Below, in pieces: positions 35,259 to 44,971 of a DNA stretch of 64,000 bases (its first letter is position 1; each line of letters starts with the position of its first letter). Source of the stretch: an uncultured Pseudomonadota bacterium (GTDB taxonomy: Bacteria; Myxococcota_A; UBA796; GCA-2862545); the NCBI GenBank assembly GCA_913061235.1, contig CAJXTB010000011.1:124001-188000 (forward strand), written 5' to 3'. The translations under genes were made by a program, and so were the position numbers. A model generated the notes under the pieces. The model had not been told where the DNA came from. It worked only from the letters and a program-made list of their open reading frames with translations, and did no database searches.

Positions 35259-36899
35259 TTACTGAGCTGCTGGGTCAGGGGCGGTCTCAACGGGTTGCTT
35301 TTGACGGTTCAACCACGGACCTGCGGCCAGAGACACGCCGAGCCCAATCAGGCACAGCCATGTGAACCAGTCGCCAAAGCGCTTGTATGGTGTGTCGAAG
35401 GCCTTCAGCGGCACGTTCACGACGGACTCGTCGGCAACAAATGGCGCGACTTCGTGGATGATGTCGCCGTTGGGAAGCACCACCATGGACACGCCCGTGA
35501 AGGCAGTCCGAACAAGCGGGATCCCCAGCTCCATTGCGCGACCCGTCGCCAGCATTGCGTGAAGCTGCGGGCCCGGCTCGCTGAACCATGCGTCGTTTGT
35601 GGGATTGAGCATCAGGTTGGCACCGGCGTACTGGCGCCCGAGGTACGGGATGATGGCTTCGTAGCAAATCGGAGTTGCGAGCGTCGCAAACTCTGATGAG
35701 ATGGTATTGACCTCGGTTCCCGCCCGGAAGTCGCCTGGACCCTTGATCCATGTGCGCAAGATGGGGAAGGTGCTGGCGAGGGGGAGATATTCGCCGAACG
35801 GCAGGGGGACGACCTTGTCATATCGCCCACGAATCTCACCATCTCGACCGAATAGGTACACCGAGTTGTAGCTCTCACCCCAGTAGTTGCCGGGCTCTCG
35901 ACCAATCAGCTCGTGCTCTTTGGGGTCGCGCTCGCGGTGAGCCGCCCACTCTTCATCGGTGACGGGGTAGTCCCGTCGAATGGTGGTTCCGCCGCCGAGC
36001 AACAGCTCGAATCCGCCATTGATGGCCAGTTGACTCAGGATGGTGTTGGTACGTCCTTCGTGAACGTTGCGCGGGCTGCTGCCCTCCGACCAGACCACGA
36101 GGTCAATGCCGCCTGGGTTGGCTTCGGTCAGACGTTGGGTTGCTTCGATCCAGTCCCGAATCATGGCTGCTCGGGACTCGGTGAAGCGATGGAGCATGGT
36201 CTTGTCGGTCTGCACCATGCCGACTCGGACCACGTCTGCTTGCTCGAGTTGGTACGAAATGGAGCCGTAGCGCCAGGCGCCGAAGCCCAGTGTGAGCACT
36301 ACGGCGGCAGCCGCACTTCCGAGCCACGGGTAGGGTGGGGGCTTGCCTTCTGCGCGCCTAAACGCGGTCTCCGCCAGCGTTGCATTGACGAAGAACAGCA
36401 GGAACGTGATGCCTGCAATGCCGGTGACTGAGCCGAGCTGCCACACCCAATCGGTGCGGTACTGGCTGACTCCGTGGTTGTACGGAAACAGGAACAACAG
36501 CATCTGGGCGTATTCGAGCACGACCTGAAGGGCTGGAATCGCGAGCATCCAGCCTGCCCCGAGGCGTCGGCGTAGCGGGTGCACGCTCGTCCACAAGATG
36601 AGCCAAGGCAGACCAAAGACCATCGAGAAGAGCAGTGTTGCAATCCAGGCCAAGGCTGGGTTGAGGTTGCTGAACGTCATGATGGTCGTGGCGAGCCAGC
36701 GGAAGATAATGAGCGTGCTGATCGTGCCATAGGTAAAGGCCAACCAGCGGTTGCTACGGGGCGTGTCCGCCCGCATCACCCACATCATGGGAGCCAGAGC
36801 AACCCAGTGCAGCCAGTGCAGGTTGACCGGTGGCGCAATGACCGACAGGCTCGCTGCAGCGAGGACTGTGATGACAATTCGGATGAGCAACTGGGGCAT
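35259..36899 (-). CDS. lnt: Apolipoprotein N-acyltransferase
   Basis: A 546-residue inner-membrane enzyme that adds the third acyl chain to lipoproteins. The N-terminal half has about six to seven membrane helices, then a nitrilase-type periplasmic domain with the catalytic triad Glu272 (VVWSEGSS), Lys362 (YDKVVPLPFGEYLP) and Cys412 (TPICYEAII), followed by NPTNDAWF and a final helix. Length fits the family. GAGG lies before the ATG. It is divergent from ppk2, 121 bp away. It will act on the many lipoproteins encoded around it. Confidence 0.93.
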   Translation of the reverse strand: MPQLLIRIVITVLAAASLSVIAPPVNLHWLHWVALAPMMWVMRADTPRSNRWLAFTYGTISTLIIFRWLATTIMTFSNLNPALAWIATLLFSMVFGLPWLILWTSVHPLRRRLGAGWMLAIPALQVVLEYAQMLLFLFPYNHGVSQYRTDWVWQLGSVTGIAGITFLLFFVNATLAETAFRRAEGKPPPYPWLGSAAAAVVLTLGFGAWRYGSISYQLEQADVVRVGMVQTDKTMLHRFTESRAAMIRDWIEATQRLTEANPGGIDLVVWSEGSSPRNVHEGRTNTILSQLAINGGFELLLGGGTTIRRDYPVTDEEWAAHRERDPKEHELIGREPGNYWGESYNSVYLFGRDGEIRGRYDKVVPLPFGEYLPLASTFPILRTWIKGPGDFRAGTEVNTISSEFATLATPICYEAIIPYLGRQYAGANLMLNPTNDAWFSEPGPQLHAMLATGRAMELGIPLVRTAFTGVSMVVLPNGDIIHEVAPFVADESVVNVPLKAFDTPYKRFGDWFTWLCLIGLGVSLAAGPWLNRQKQPVETAPDPAAQ

Positions 36900-37020
36900 T
36901 CAAACCTCGTAGCGGCGGACACTATCGCATCGGGGGGTACGCACGTCGTCTGAAAACGGCTGGCCACCGGTCGAAGCGCTGGGTCTCTGGCATACTGCGG
37001 GCCTACCGCTGGAGTTACCT

Positions 37021-37896
37021 GTGTCGATTGTCCCTGAGAGTCCGTACTTGGTCCCGTTCGATGGTTCGTTTGAGCTTGCCAAAGCCAGCAGCGACCCGCC
37101 CGATGATGCGGCAGGGAAGAAGGCGAATAAGGACAAGCTCAAGGCGCTTCAGGCGGAGATGCGCGAGCTGCAGCAAAAGCTGTATGCGTCCGACGGCTAC
37201 TCCCTCTTGCTTGTGTTTCAGGCCATGGATGCGGCGGGCAAAGACGGGACCATTCGCGCGGTCATGAGCGGCGTGAACCCCGCTGGGTGCCAGGTTCACT
37301 CGTTTAAGCAGCCGAGTGCTGAGGAGCTGGACCACGACTTCCTGTGGCGCTCAGCGACCCGTCTGCCCGAGCGTGGACGCATTGGAATCTTCAATCGTAG
37401 CTACTACGAAGAGGTTCTCGTTGTCCGTGTTCATCCAGAGTATCTGGAGGGTCAGCGTATCCCAGATATGCCCGTCGACCTACTGCAGCTCTGGTATGAG
37501 CGGTACCGAGCGATTCGGGACCATGAACGTCATCTCCGTCGTAACGGAACCGTGGTTCTCAAGTTCTGGTTGAACGTGGGCAAAGACGAGCAAAAAGACC
37601 GGTTCCTTTCCCGCATTGATGAGCCGTCGAAGAACTGGAAATTCAGCAGCGGCGACGTCAAGGAACGCGGCCACTGGGATGACTACATGGAGGCTTACGA
37701 GCACTTGCTGAACGCCACGAGCCGTGAGGAGGCGCCGTGGTACGCCATTCCAGCGAACTCAAAGGCGTACATGCGCGTACAGGTGGCGCAGGTGATTGTT
37801 GATGCACTCAAGGCCATGAACTTGGAGTACCCGACTCTCGGCGACAAAGAACAGGCCCGACTGGATGAGATGCGGGACCTGCTCATCAACGAGTAA
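37021..37896 (+). CDS. ppk2: Polyphosphate kinase 2 family protein
   Basis: A 291-residue PPK2-family enzyme that transfers phosphate between polyphosphate and nucleotides. Seen: Walker A AMDAAGKDG (68-76), Walker B-like GRIGIFNRSYYEEVLVVRVH (119-138), lid Arg-rich ATRLPERGR, KFWLNVGKDEQKDR and WKFSSGD. The sequence is of the one-domain, class I or III type; which nucleotide is used cannot be told by eye. The start is GTG 37021 with a GGAG ahead. Confidence 0.92.
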   Translation: MSIVPESPYLVPFDGSFELAKASSDPPDDAAGKKANKDKLKALQAEMRELQQKLYASDGYSLLLVFQAMDAAGKDGTIRAVMSGVNPAGCQVHSFKQPSAEELDHDFLWRSATRLPERGRIGIFNRSYYEEVLVVRVHPEYLEGQRIPDMPVDLLQLWYERYRAIRDHERHLRRNGTVVLKFWLNVGKDEQKDRFLSRIDEPSKNWKFSSGDVKERGHWDDYMEAYEHLLNATSREEAPWYAIPANSKAYMRVQVAQVIVDALKAMNLEYPTLGDKEQARLDEMRDLLINE

Positions 37897-38008
37897 GTCA
37901 AGCGCCACAATCAGTTGATCAAGTGGCCGCGAACGGATTTGTGGAGTGGCTGTAAACACGCTCCCAAGCCGGGCCTGCAGCCACTGTGACTTCAGTAGTG
38001 CATACTTC

Positions 38009-38037
38009 TTGACATTCCCCCTTGTTTCGGGTTTTCT
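38009..38037 (+). promoter_or_regulatory. Possible promoter of the PKD protein gene
   Basis: A consensus -35 TTGACA (38009-38014) is followed after 17 bp by TTTTCT (38032-38037), a weak -10. It is 33 bp upstream of the start codon. Support is mainly the perfect -35. Confidence 0.35.
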
Positions 38038-38069
38038 GTACGTTGTCAGACATCGTTCGGGGGAACACA

Positions 38070-41000
38070 ATGACCATTTTTATCGCGCGGCGAGCCGCAT
38101 GGGCTAGCGCTGGCCTACTACTTGTTGCATCCACAGCCGCCGTAGGCGCTGACCGTACTCGGACAGAGAGCTGGAACGGAAGCACGAGTATCGATGGCCA
38201 AGGCTACACGACCGTCGGGACCATCAACATCTCGGCTGGCGAAGTCGGTACAGGTGCCGTTGTGTATTCGGGCTCAATGAGCACACGCTGGCTGAAGACG
38301 GATGGCAGCTGTGGCTCGCCATCTTCGGGCAACTCGTACCACAACGAGACTGGCATTCGGGTAGTTGGACCCGGTGCTACGGTAGAGATGGTCCGTCCAG
38401 GAACCTACTCGGGCGCCGCGAACATTGGTACGGTGACCACAAGCTACGGGTGGACCAATACGAACACCCATGGCGGCACACCATCTAGCGGTACGTTCCG
38501 CCCGAGCTCGGGTGTGTTGCGTGATGCCTTGTTCGGTCGATCTGCAGTGGGGAACTGGACGTTTCAGGGCCGGGACACCGCCGGGGCTGACCCGCTGTGC
38601 TTGTACAACTACACCCTGACCTTGAGCACCACGCTTCCGCCAATTCCTCGGCCTGGTAGCGGCTATACGGTCAACGAAGGCTCGGGTGTGCTTCTCAATG
38701 GCACCGCCTCATCCGACGACGGCTCGATTTCGTTGTACCAGTGGGATTGCGGCCCTGGCGGCTACGCGAGCGGCTCAACGCGCACGTGTACCTACCCCGA
38801 CCAAGGAACCCAGACCGCCACGCTTCTTGTCCGTGACAACCGTGGCATTGAGCGTACGGCCAACGTGTCTGTCTCGGTGCTCAACGTGGCGCCGACCATC
38901 ACCGGCGTGACCGTTCCGAGCTCGGTGAACGAAGGCGTTACCGCGTCTATGAGCGGCACTGCAACCGACCCCGGAGCGGACACCATCAGCTACGCTTGGG
39001 CGTTTGGCGATGGTGCGAGCGCCACGGGAGCCAACACCAGTCATGCGTACGCAGACAATGGTTCTCGAACCGTCACCTTCACCGTGCGTGATGAAGACGG
39101 TGGCGTGCGAACTACGACTCGCTCCGTGAGCGTAGTGAATGTGGCTCCCAGCTTGGTGTCCATCAACACCGGCACCCCCTCGGAAGGACTGTCTGCATCC
39201 ATGAGTGCCGTGGGAAGCGACGTTGCGGCAGACACAGTGTCCTACGCCTGGGCCTTTGGCGATGGAATGAGCGGTACTGGGGCGACCGTTGCTCACACTT
39301 ATGCAGACGAAGGCGTCTACGATTTGGTGCTGACCCTGTCTGACGAAGACGGCGGTGAGACCGAGGTTACGCGCAGCGTCACTGTCGCCGACATCGCACC
39401 CTCCATCAACGCAATCAATGTGACGCCGGCCAACGAGGGCGCGTCCACCGGCTTCGTAGCTTCGGTCCAACAGGCCGCGTCGGATACGGTCACTTACACC
39501 TGGAACTTTGGTGACGGCAGTCCATCGGTGAGCGGTATCGATCTGGCATCACCGTCCCACAGTTACGCCTCTCAAGGTGACTTTACCGCCACGCTCACAG
39601 TCGTGGATGACGATGGTTCGTCCGACGTCAGCGAAGTGACCGTGTCCATCGGCAATGGTCCGCCTGTCATTGCAGAGTTCTTTGCGCCCGACTCGACTGA
39701 GGGAAGCGAAGCTGGTCTGTCTGCTGCGGCGACCGACCCTGGGAACGACCCGTTGACGTACCAATGGGACTTTGGCGATGGCTCAGATGCTGTCTCCGGT
39801 GTGGACCTGACCGAGCCAGGGCACGTCTACCTGGACAATGGCGTGTACACCGTCACTCTGACCGTCACGGATGACGCGGGTGCCTCGGTCACAGCTACTC
39901 GAGAGTCCACCGTTCTCAATGTAGACCCGTCGATTGCTCCACTCGACCCTGCGTCGGGGCTTGAAGGGCAGCAGGTCAATCTTGCGGCCTCTGCGACAGA
40001 CCCCGGAGCAGACGAGCTCACGTACCGCTGGGAGTTCGGAGACGGCTCCTTGCCGCTTGAGGGAGACGCGCTCTCCGCGGTGTCCCACACCTACGCCGAC
40101 AATGGCGAATACACGCTTGTGCTCACGGTCACGGATGATGACGGCGGCAGCACCCAGGCGAACACACAGGTGGTGGTGGACAACGTCAATCCAGCCATCG
40201 CTTCCATTGGGCCTACGACTGCCAGTGAGGGCATGGCGGTTGATCTGACGGTCGTCGCGAGCGACGTGCCCGCTGACCCGCTTACCTACACCTGGGACTT
40301 CGGTGATGCGTCGCCACCGGTCAATGGCGGAGCGACCGTTGGGCACACCTGGGCCAATGATGGCGTGTACACCGTGACCGTCACCGCAAGGGATGACGAC
40401 GGAGGCAGCACTACGAGCACGGTGGACGTCACCGTTGGCAACCAAGAGCCGGTCATTGGTTCGGTCACAGGCGGTTCCACTGCTGAGGGGCAGTCGTTTA
40501 CGGTCTCTGCTGAGGTCACCGATGCGGGAGCGGACACCCTGATCTACACCTGGAACTTCGGAGATGGCTCGCCGACTCTGGTCGGTGCAGACCTCGCCTC
40601 TGTGGACCATGTGTGGCCAGACAATGGCGAGTATGTGCTCAGCCTTGAGGTGAGCGACGGCCAAGCAACGGTCTCGGGCCAAGACAATGTGGTGGTCTCG
40701 AACGTAGACCCACTCATTGACGGCGTAGACGTGGATGCCGGTGCAGAGGGGCAGGCGACGACATTCACCGCCACGGCTTCGGACGTGCCTGCGGACACGC
40801 TGACCTACACCTGGGACTTCGGTGACGGCTCCCAACCGGTATCTGTCGAGGGAGACTCTGTAGTTGAGCACATCTTCTCGGGTAGCGGAGACTTCGAAGT
40901 GACCCTCGTCGTCACAGATGATGATGGTGGAAGCAGCTCCACGACCGTTGACGTCACCATCGCTAACGGTGCTCCAACAATCGCGATGCTCGTCGCACCC

Positions 41001-43592
41001 AATGGAGACGAAGGCGCCGAGCTGGTGCTTAGCGCTCTTGCGTTGGACGGTAGCGACGACACGCTGACCTATGAGTGGGACTTCGGTGATGGCAGTGACG
41101 TCATCAGCGACGTTGACCTTGTTGAGGTCACCCACACCTACGCAGACAACGATGTCTACACGGTCACCTTGACCGTGAGCGATGCTGACGGTGAGTCGGT
41201 CAGCGAGATGGTTGAGGTCACCATTGCCAACGTGGCCCCGGAGATCACCTCGCTCACCGGCGACTTGTCGCTCGACGAGGCCTCTGTGGGAGATTGGGCC
41301 GCACTTGCGACCGACCCCGGTGCTGACACACTGACCTACTCTTGGAGTTTGGGAGATGGCTCCGACCCACAAGAAGGGGTGGACCTGACGGACATCTCTG
41401 CGGCGTACGCAGATGATGAGACCTACACCTTGACCCTGACCGTCTCGGATGAAGACGGAGGCTCGACAGAGGCTTCGTTGACCGTAGTTGTGGACGCAGT
41501 GGCTCCTGTCATCGAGAGCTTGGCCGACTTGCCAGTCATCGACGAAGGCTCGCCTATCGCCTTGTCTGGGTCTGCCTCCGAGGTCACGGGTGCGACACTC
41601 GAGTGGGTGTGGACCTTTGGCGACGGCTCGTTCGCACAGCAAGGACCGGACCTGAACTCCGTCGACCACACCTACGGAGACGAAGGTACCTACGTCGTCA
41701 GCGTCACGGTGACGGACGACGATGACCTGACGGATTCCACCGGAATTGAGATTGTGGTGGTCAATGTGGCGCCTAGTCTCGACGGCAACACGCCTGTCGT
41801 GGCTGCTTTTGAAGGGCAGGACATCGACTTCCAGCCCACGGTGCTCGAACCCGGTGACGACGTTCTGACGTGGGTACTTCTCGACGGACCTGAAGGCGCG
41901 ACCGTCGACCCCGAAACGGGCTTGGTGTCCTGGACGCCAACCTACGAACAGTCGCTCGAAGGCTCGGCTGACTTCTCCATTGGCGTGGACGATGGCGACG
42001 GCGGGTCGGACCAGCTCGACTGGACTGTCACGGTGTTCTTCGCGGACACAGACGAAGATGGCCTGGCCGATGAGTGGGAAATCGAAAACGGCTTCGACCC
42101 GGACGACCCCAGCGATGGCTTGCTCGACCCCGACGAAGACGGGCGCTCCAACGTACTGGAGTTCCAGACCGACACGGACCCGAATGTCTACAACGGACCG
42201 GGCATGCCGGAGCCAGTGTCGCCGCGTGACGGAGAGACAGCGCCGGACAGTCGTCCGAACCTCAGCTGGACGGACGCTGAGCATCCACTCGGTGAAGTCG
42301 TCATCTACGAAGCAGAGGTGTACGCAGATGCACTGCTGACCGACCTCATCACTGTGGTGACGTCACAAGAAGACGCTCTCCAGGGGCGTGTCAGCGACGT
42401 GCTCCCAGAGAACTCGGTCGTGTTCTGGCGAGTGCGCGGAGCCGACGCGTATGTGTCTGGTGATTGGTCCTTTGTCACCGACTTCTTCGTAGATGGTGCC
42501 TCCGAACCACCTCCCACACCTGAACCGACATTCCCGATTGATGGCGAGTGGCTCACCACGCGGCCAGCGACCTTCCAGTGGAATGAGTCGGTCGACCCTG
42601 ACCGTGATGTGGTGGTGTACGACGTTGAGGTGTTCGACCTCGATGACGCGCTTGTGGCCAGCGTTGTGGGTGTCGAGGACTTGACCTGGCAGAGCGACGT
42701 CGCTCTCGGTGAGGACACCGAGTACACGTGGTCGGTTCGTGCCATCGATGACGACGGAGAGATGAGCGAGTGGTCGCTGCCGGAGCCGTTCTTCTACAGC
42801 ACATCGGACCTGGCACCCGAGGGATTGGCGTGGACCTACCCCGTCGATTTTGCGCAGGTCACCACCGCGTCGCCCACGCTGACCCTTTCCCAGGCCACGG
42901 ACCCTGAGCGCACGGAGGTCATGACGACCATCGAGCTCGACACGGTACCCACCTACGATTCAGGGAGTGGCTGGGCGACTGTGCTGCCGAACTCTGAAGG
43001 TGCAGAACTGACTTGGGACCTGGCTGCTGACGGAATCGAGATTCCGGAACGCACGCTGATCTACGCACGCGCCCAAGCGGTGGATGAGAGTGACATTGCC
43101 TCGCCGTGGGTTGAGACCACCCTTCGGCTGGGTGGCGCAGATGTGGCCCCGACTGTGCCCGAGCTTGTGTCGCCCGCCGCTGAGACAATATTCGAGGCCG
43201 CCGAGACGGTGACCTTCGTGCTCGGCAACAGCACCGACGCAGACGGCGATGCCATCACCTATACGCTTGTTGTGGCGTCCGATGCGGAGCTGACCGACCT
43301 GTTGGTCTCCGAGCCGGACCTCGCAGAGACGCCAGAGGGGACCGTGAGCGTTGACGTCGACGTCAGCTCGCTACCGCTGGGTGCACTGTACTGGAGTGCT
43401 GAAGCCACGGATTCGACTGGGCTGTCGTCCGGATTTGCCGTGTCGCAAGCGTTGGTTCTGTCGGACTCTTCTGCCGAGTTTACCGGTGGCGCCTGTGGGT
43501 GTAGCGCCGCGCCATCGGGGTCAGCCGCGTGGCTGCTGGCTCCACTGGCACTGCTCGGTCTACGCCGTCGTCGTCAGCAGGTTCTGAAGTAG
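38070..43592 (+). CDS. Giant PKD-domain surface protein with MYXO-CTERM-like tail
   Basis: An 1840-residue exported protein. Signal peptide to about residue 30; an N-terminal beta-sandwich (WNGSTSIDGQG... GNWTFQGRDTAG) of proprotein-convertase-P-domain style; twelve PKD domains, most with W-x-FGDG and xVTVxN linkers; a He_PIG/cadherin-like Ig domain (PETGLVSWTPTY); a Ca-binding thrombospondin-type-3-like segment (DTDEDGLADEWE, DPDEDGRSNV); three or four fibronectin-like domains; and a C-terminal GACGCSAAPSGSA, hydrophobic helix and RRRR. That tail matches the MYXO-CTERM sorting signal of myxobacterial surface proteins. Probable adhesin or matrix protein. GGGGGA lies before ATG 38070. Confidence 0.9.
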   Translation: MTIFIARRAAWASAGLLLVASTAAVGADRTRTESWNGSTSIDGQGYTTVGTINISAGEVGTGAVVYSGSMSTRWLKTDGSCGSPSSGNSYHNETGIRVVGPGATVEMVRPGTYSGAANIGTVTTSYGWTNTNTHGGTPSSGTFRPSSGVLRDALFGRSAVGNWTFQGRDTAGADPLCLYNYTLTLSTTLPPIPRPGSGYTVNEGSGVLLNGTASSDDGSISLYQWDCGPGGYASGSTRTCTYPDQGTQTATLLVRDNRGIERTANVSVSVLNVAPTITGVTVPSSVNEGVTASMSGTATDPGADTISYAWAFGDGASATGANTSHAYADNGSRTVTFTVRDEDGGVRTTTRSVSVVNVAPSLVSINTGTPSEGLSASMSAVGSDVAADTVSYAWAFGDGMSGTGATVAHTYADEGVYDLVLTLSDEDGGETEVTRSVTVADIAPSINAINVTPANEGASTGFVASVQQAASDTVTYTWNFGDGSPSVSGIDLASPSHSYASQGDFTATLTVVDDDGSSDVSEVTVSIGNGPPVIAEFFAPDSTEGSEAGLSAAATDPGNDPLTYQWDFGDGSDAVSGVDLTEPGHVYLDNGVYTVTLTVTDDAGASVTATRESTVLNVDPSIAPLDPASGLEGQQVNLAASATDPGADELTYRWEFGDGSLPLEGDALSAVSHTYADNGEYTLVLTVTDDDGGSTQANTQVVVDNVNPAIASIGPTTASEGMAVDLTVVASDVPADPLTYTWDFGDASPPVNGGATVGHTWANDGVYTVTVTARDDDGGSTTSTVDVTVGNQEPVIGSVTGGSTAEGQSFTVSAEVTDAGADTLIYTWNFGDGSPTLVGADLASVDHVWPDNGEYVLSLEVSDGQATVSGQDNVVVSNVDPLIDGVDVDAGAEGQATTFTATASDVPADTLTYTWDFGDGSQPVSVEGDSVVEHIFSGSGDFEVTLVVTDDDGGSSSTTVDVTIANGAPTIAMLVAPNGDEGAELVLSALALDGSDDTLTYEWDFGDGSDVISDVDLVEVTHTYADNDVYTVTLTVSDADGESVSEMVEVTIANVAPEITSLTGDLSLDEASVGDWAALATDPGADTLTYSWSLGDGSDPQEGVDLTDISAAYADDETYTLTLTVSDEDGGSTEASLTVVVDAVAPVIESLADLPVIDEGSPIALSGSASEVTGATLEWVWTFGDGSFAQQGPDLNSVDHTYGDEGTYVVSVTVTDDDDLTDSTGIEIVVVNVAPSLDGNTPVVAAFEGQDIDFQPTVLEPGDDVLTWVLLDGPEGATVDPETGLVSWTPTYEQSLEGSADFSIGVDDGDGGSDQLDWTVTVFFADTDEDGLADEWEIENGFDPDDPSDGLLDPDEDGRSNVLEFQTDTDPNVYNGPGMPEPVSPRDGETAPDSRPNLSWTDAEHPLGEVVIYEAEVYADALLTDLITVVTSQEDALQGRVSDVLPENSVVFWRVRGADAYVSGDWSFVTDFFVDGASEPPPTPEPTFPIDGEWLTTRPATFQWNESVDPDRDVVVYDVEVFDLDDALVASVVGVEDLTWQSDVALGEDTEYTWSVRAIDDDGEMSEWSLPEPFFYSTSDLAPEGLAWTYPVDFAQVTTASPTLTLSQATDPERTEVMTTIELDTVPTYDSGSGWATVLPNSEGAELTWDLAADGIEIPERTLIYARAQAVDESDIASPWVETTLRLGGADVAPTVPELVSPAAETIFEAAETVTFVLGNSTDADGDAITYTLVVASDAELTDLLVSEPDLAETPEGTVSVDVDVSSLPLGALYWSAEATDSTGLSSGFAVSQALVLSDSSAEFTGGACGCSAAPSGSAAWLLAPLALLGLRRRRQQVLK

Positions 43593-43601
43593 GCCAACGA
43601 C

Positions 43602-43633
43602 AATGCCCGCGACACTTGCGTGACGCGGGCATT
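43602..43633. terminator. Bidirectional hairpin terminator
   Basis: AATGCCCGCG (43602-43611) pairs with CGCGGGCATT (43624-43633) around a 12-base loop, extended by CCAA/TTGG with a bulge. It lies between the convergent PKD and tail-tube genes and could serve both, though it lacks a long T-run. Confidence 0.7.
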
Positions 43634-43676
43634 GGAGGGAGACGACGCGAGCGCCGTCTCCAAGATGCGAGTGGCC

Positions 43677-44123
43677 TTATTCGACCATGATGCAGCGCTC
43701 ACAAGAGAGCGTGATCTTCTCGGTTGCGCCGTTCGAACCGGTAGCGTCGAGCTCAGGAAGTTCCCAAGCAGACGGGTACGCGGAGAGGAGGTCGTACTTA
43801 CGAACAACTTCCGTTCCGTTGTGGCGGAGGAAGGTGATGGAGACGGTCTTGCGGCTGATGTTGCCAGCAATGATTTCTTCCCACCAGTTGTGGAGCTCGT
43901 CACGGCCCGAGTAGATGCGCTCGAGGGTGATGTCTTCCCACTCGGTGCGGCCTGGAGCCTTGCGAATGTACATGTCTGTACCGTTGGCCCAGTTGATGGT
44001 CTCCACTTTTGCCTTAATCGCTGAGCACTTCGTGAAGCCCTCAAGGTCATGGGTCATGCCCGCAACCTTGACGATAAAGTTGAAGGAACCAATGAAATCA
44101 TTAGTTGGAGTATTGAATGGCAT
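43677..44123 (-). CDS. Phage-like contractile tail tube protein (gp19/TIGR02241 type), orphan
   Basis: A 148-residue protein matching the tail-tube family of T4 gp19 and extracellular contractile injection systems: an early strand FIVKVAGMTHDLEGFTKCSA, the loop GTDMYIRKAPGRTEWEDITL, LHNWWEEIIAGNISRKTVSI, and a late LPELDATGSNGATEKITLSC. Rings of such proteins form the inner tube of contractile tails and VI secretion. No sheath, baseplate, spike or ATPase gene lies within the window on either side. GAGG precedes the ATG. Either it is an isolated component acting with a distant cluster or a domesticated relic; the intact frame and ribosome site argue it is expressed. Confidence 0.75.
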   Translation of the reverse strand: MPFNTPTNDFIGSFNFIVKVAGMTHDLEGFTKCSAIKAKVETINWANGTDMYIRKAPGRTEWEDITLERIYSGRDELHNWWEEIIAGNISRKTVSITFLRHNGTEVVRKYDLLSAYPSAWELPELDATGSNGATEKITLSCERCIMVE

Positions 44124-44498
44124 AACTCACCTCTTTGGCGATGTGGTGGATGACATGTCCAGCCTACCTGGACACCTCAGTCTCAAAATCTATCTCTCGA
44201 ATGCATGGACAGGTGTCTGTCGGATGCAACGAGCATTTACCTTAGGACCCGTTTGTTCTATCGGCAAGATGTCGTACGAAGGAATATTCATTGTTCCAGC
44301 AATGTAGGCAACAAGCACCACTGCGGCAGCAACGGTCTAGCGGTGTGCCCCGGGTGTTTGATCCTCTCGTTCTTCAGTTCGGCGCAACGGCACGTGTGTG
44401 CCGCCTAAGAAGTGGAGAGAACAAGCGAAGCGCGATGGAACCCCGCTGGATCCAACGTGAGCAGTTGTGCTAGCTTCACCCTGGTAAAAGGAGCTTGT
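44124..44498. other. Intergenic region without recognisable genes
   Basis: 375 bp between the divergent tail-tube and small membrane-protein genes. It must carry both promoters, but no clear -35/-10 pair, tRNA or repeat is seen. GC is somewhat lower than in neighbouring genes around 44170-44330. Confidence 0.5.
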
Positions 44499-44909
44499 AT
44501 GCTGCGGAACATTGGTGCTGTTGTGCTGGGGCTCATTGTGGGCATGGCCGTAAACATGGCCCTGATCATGGTCTCTTGGGCGCTCTTCCCGATGCCCGAC
44601 GGCATGGACATGAACGTGCCTGCAGAGATGAACGCGTACGTGGCCACGCTGCCCGTCACAGCCTTTTTCATCATCATCGCAGCCCACCTGGGGCAGTCCT
44701 TTGTGGGGGGCTGGGTCGCGGCTCGGGTTGGGGCATCGCACCCCGTTGTACTCGCCATGATCATTGGTGTGTTGGCGCTCATGGGCGGCGTGGCGAACAT
44801 GATGATGATCGAGCATCCGCCTTGGATGTACGTGGAAGTGCCGCTGTACCTGGTCGTTGCTTTTGCGGCTGGAAAGCTGGTAGAGCGTAGCCGTGTGGAA
44901 CACGCATGA
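44499..44909 (+). CDS. Small four-helix membrane protein
   Basis: A 136-residue protein with four predicted membrane helices (about 5-28, 48-70, 80-102, 108-128), conserved in pattern with small uncharacterised membrane proteins: MLRNIGAVVLGLIVGMAVNM at the start and GGVANMMMI before the last helix. AAAAGGAG lies six bases ahead of ATG 44499, fixing the start against a longer frame from 44412. Function unknown; no operon partner. Confidence 0.75.
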   Translation: MLRNIGAVVLGLIVGMAVNMALIMVSWALFPMPDGMDMNVPAEMNAYVATLPVTAFFIIIAAHLGQSFVGGWVAARVGASHPVVLAMIIGVLALMGGVANMMMIEHPPWMYVEVPLYLVVAFAAGKLVERSRVEHA

Positions 44910-44971
44910 CGGTGGATGGGTGTCCGGCGCTTGCGATGACAGCCGCGATGGCAACGATACAGTAGCGAACG

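Noticed and set aside
34829-35290. Open frame of 153 codons on the minus strand
   Set aside because: Only the Pal-like 114 bp inside it make sense; the start lies in the lnt gene and the end is unlike protein, so it was called a relic instead.
39783-42284. 833-codon open frame on the minus strand
   Set aside because: It is opposite to the PKD repeat gene; repetitive GC-rich codons leave the other strand open by chance, and it has no known domain.
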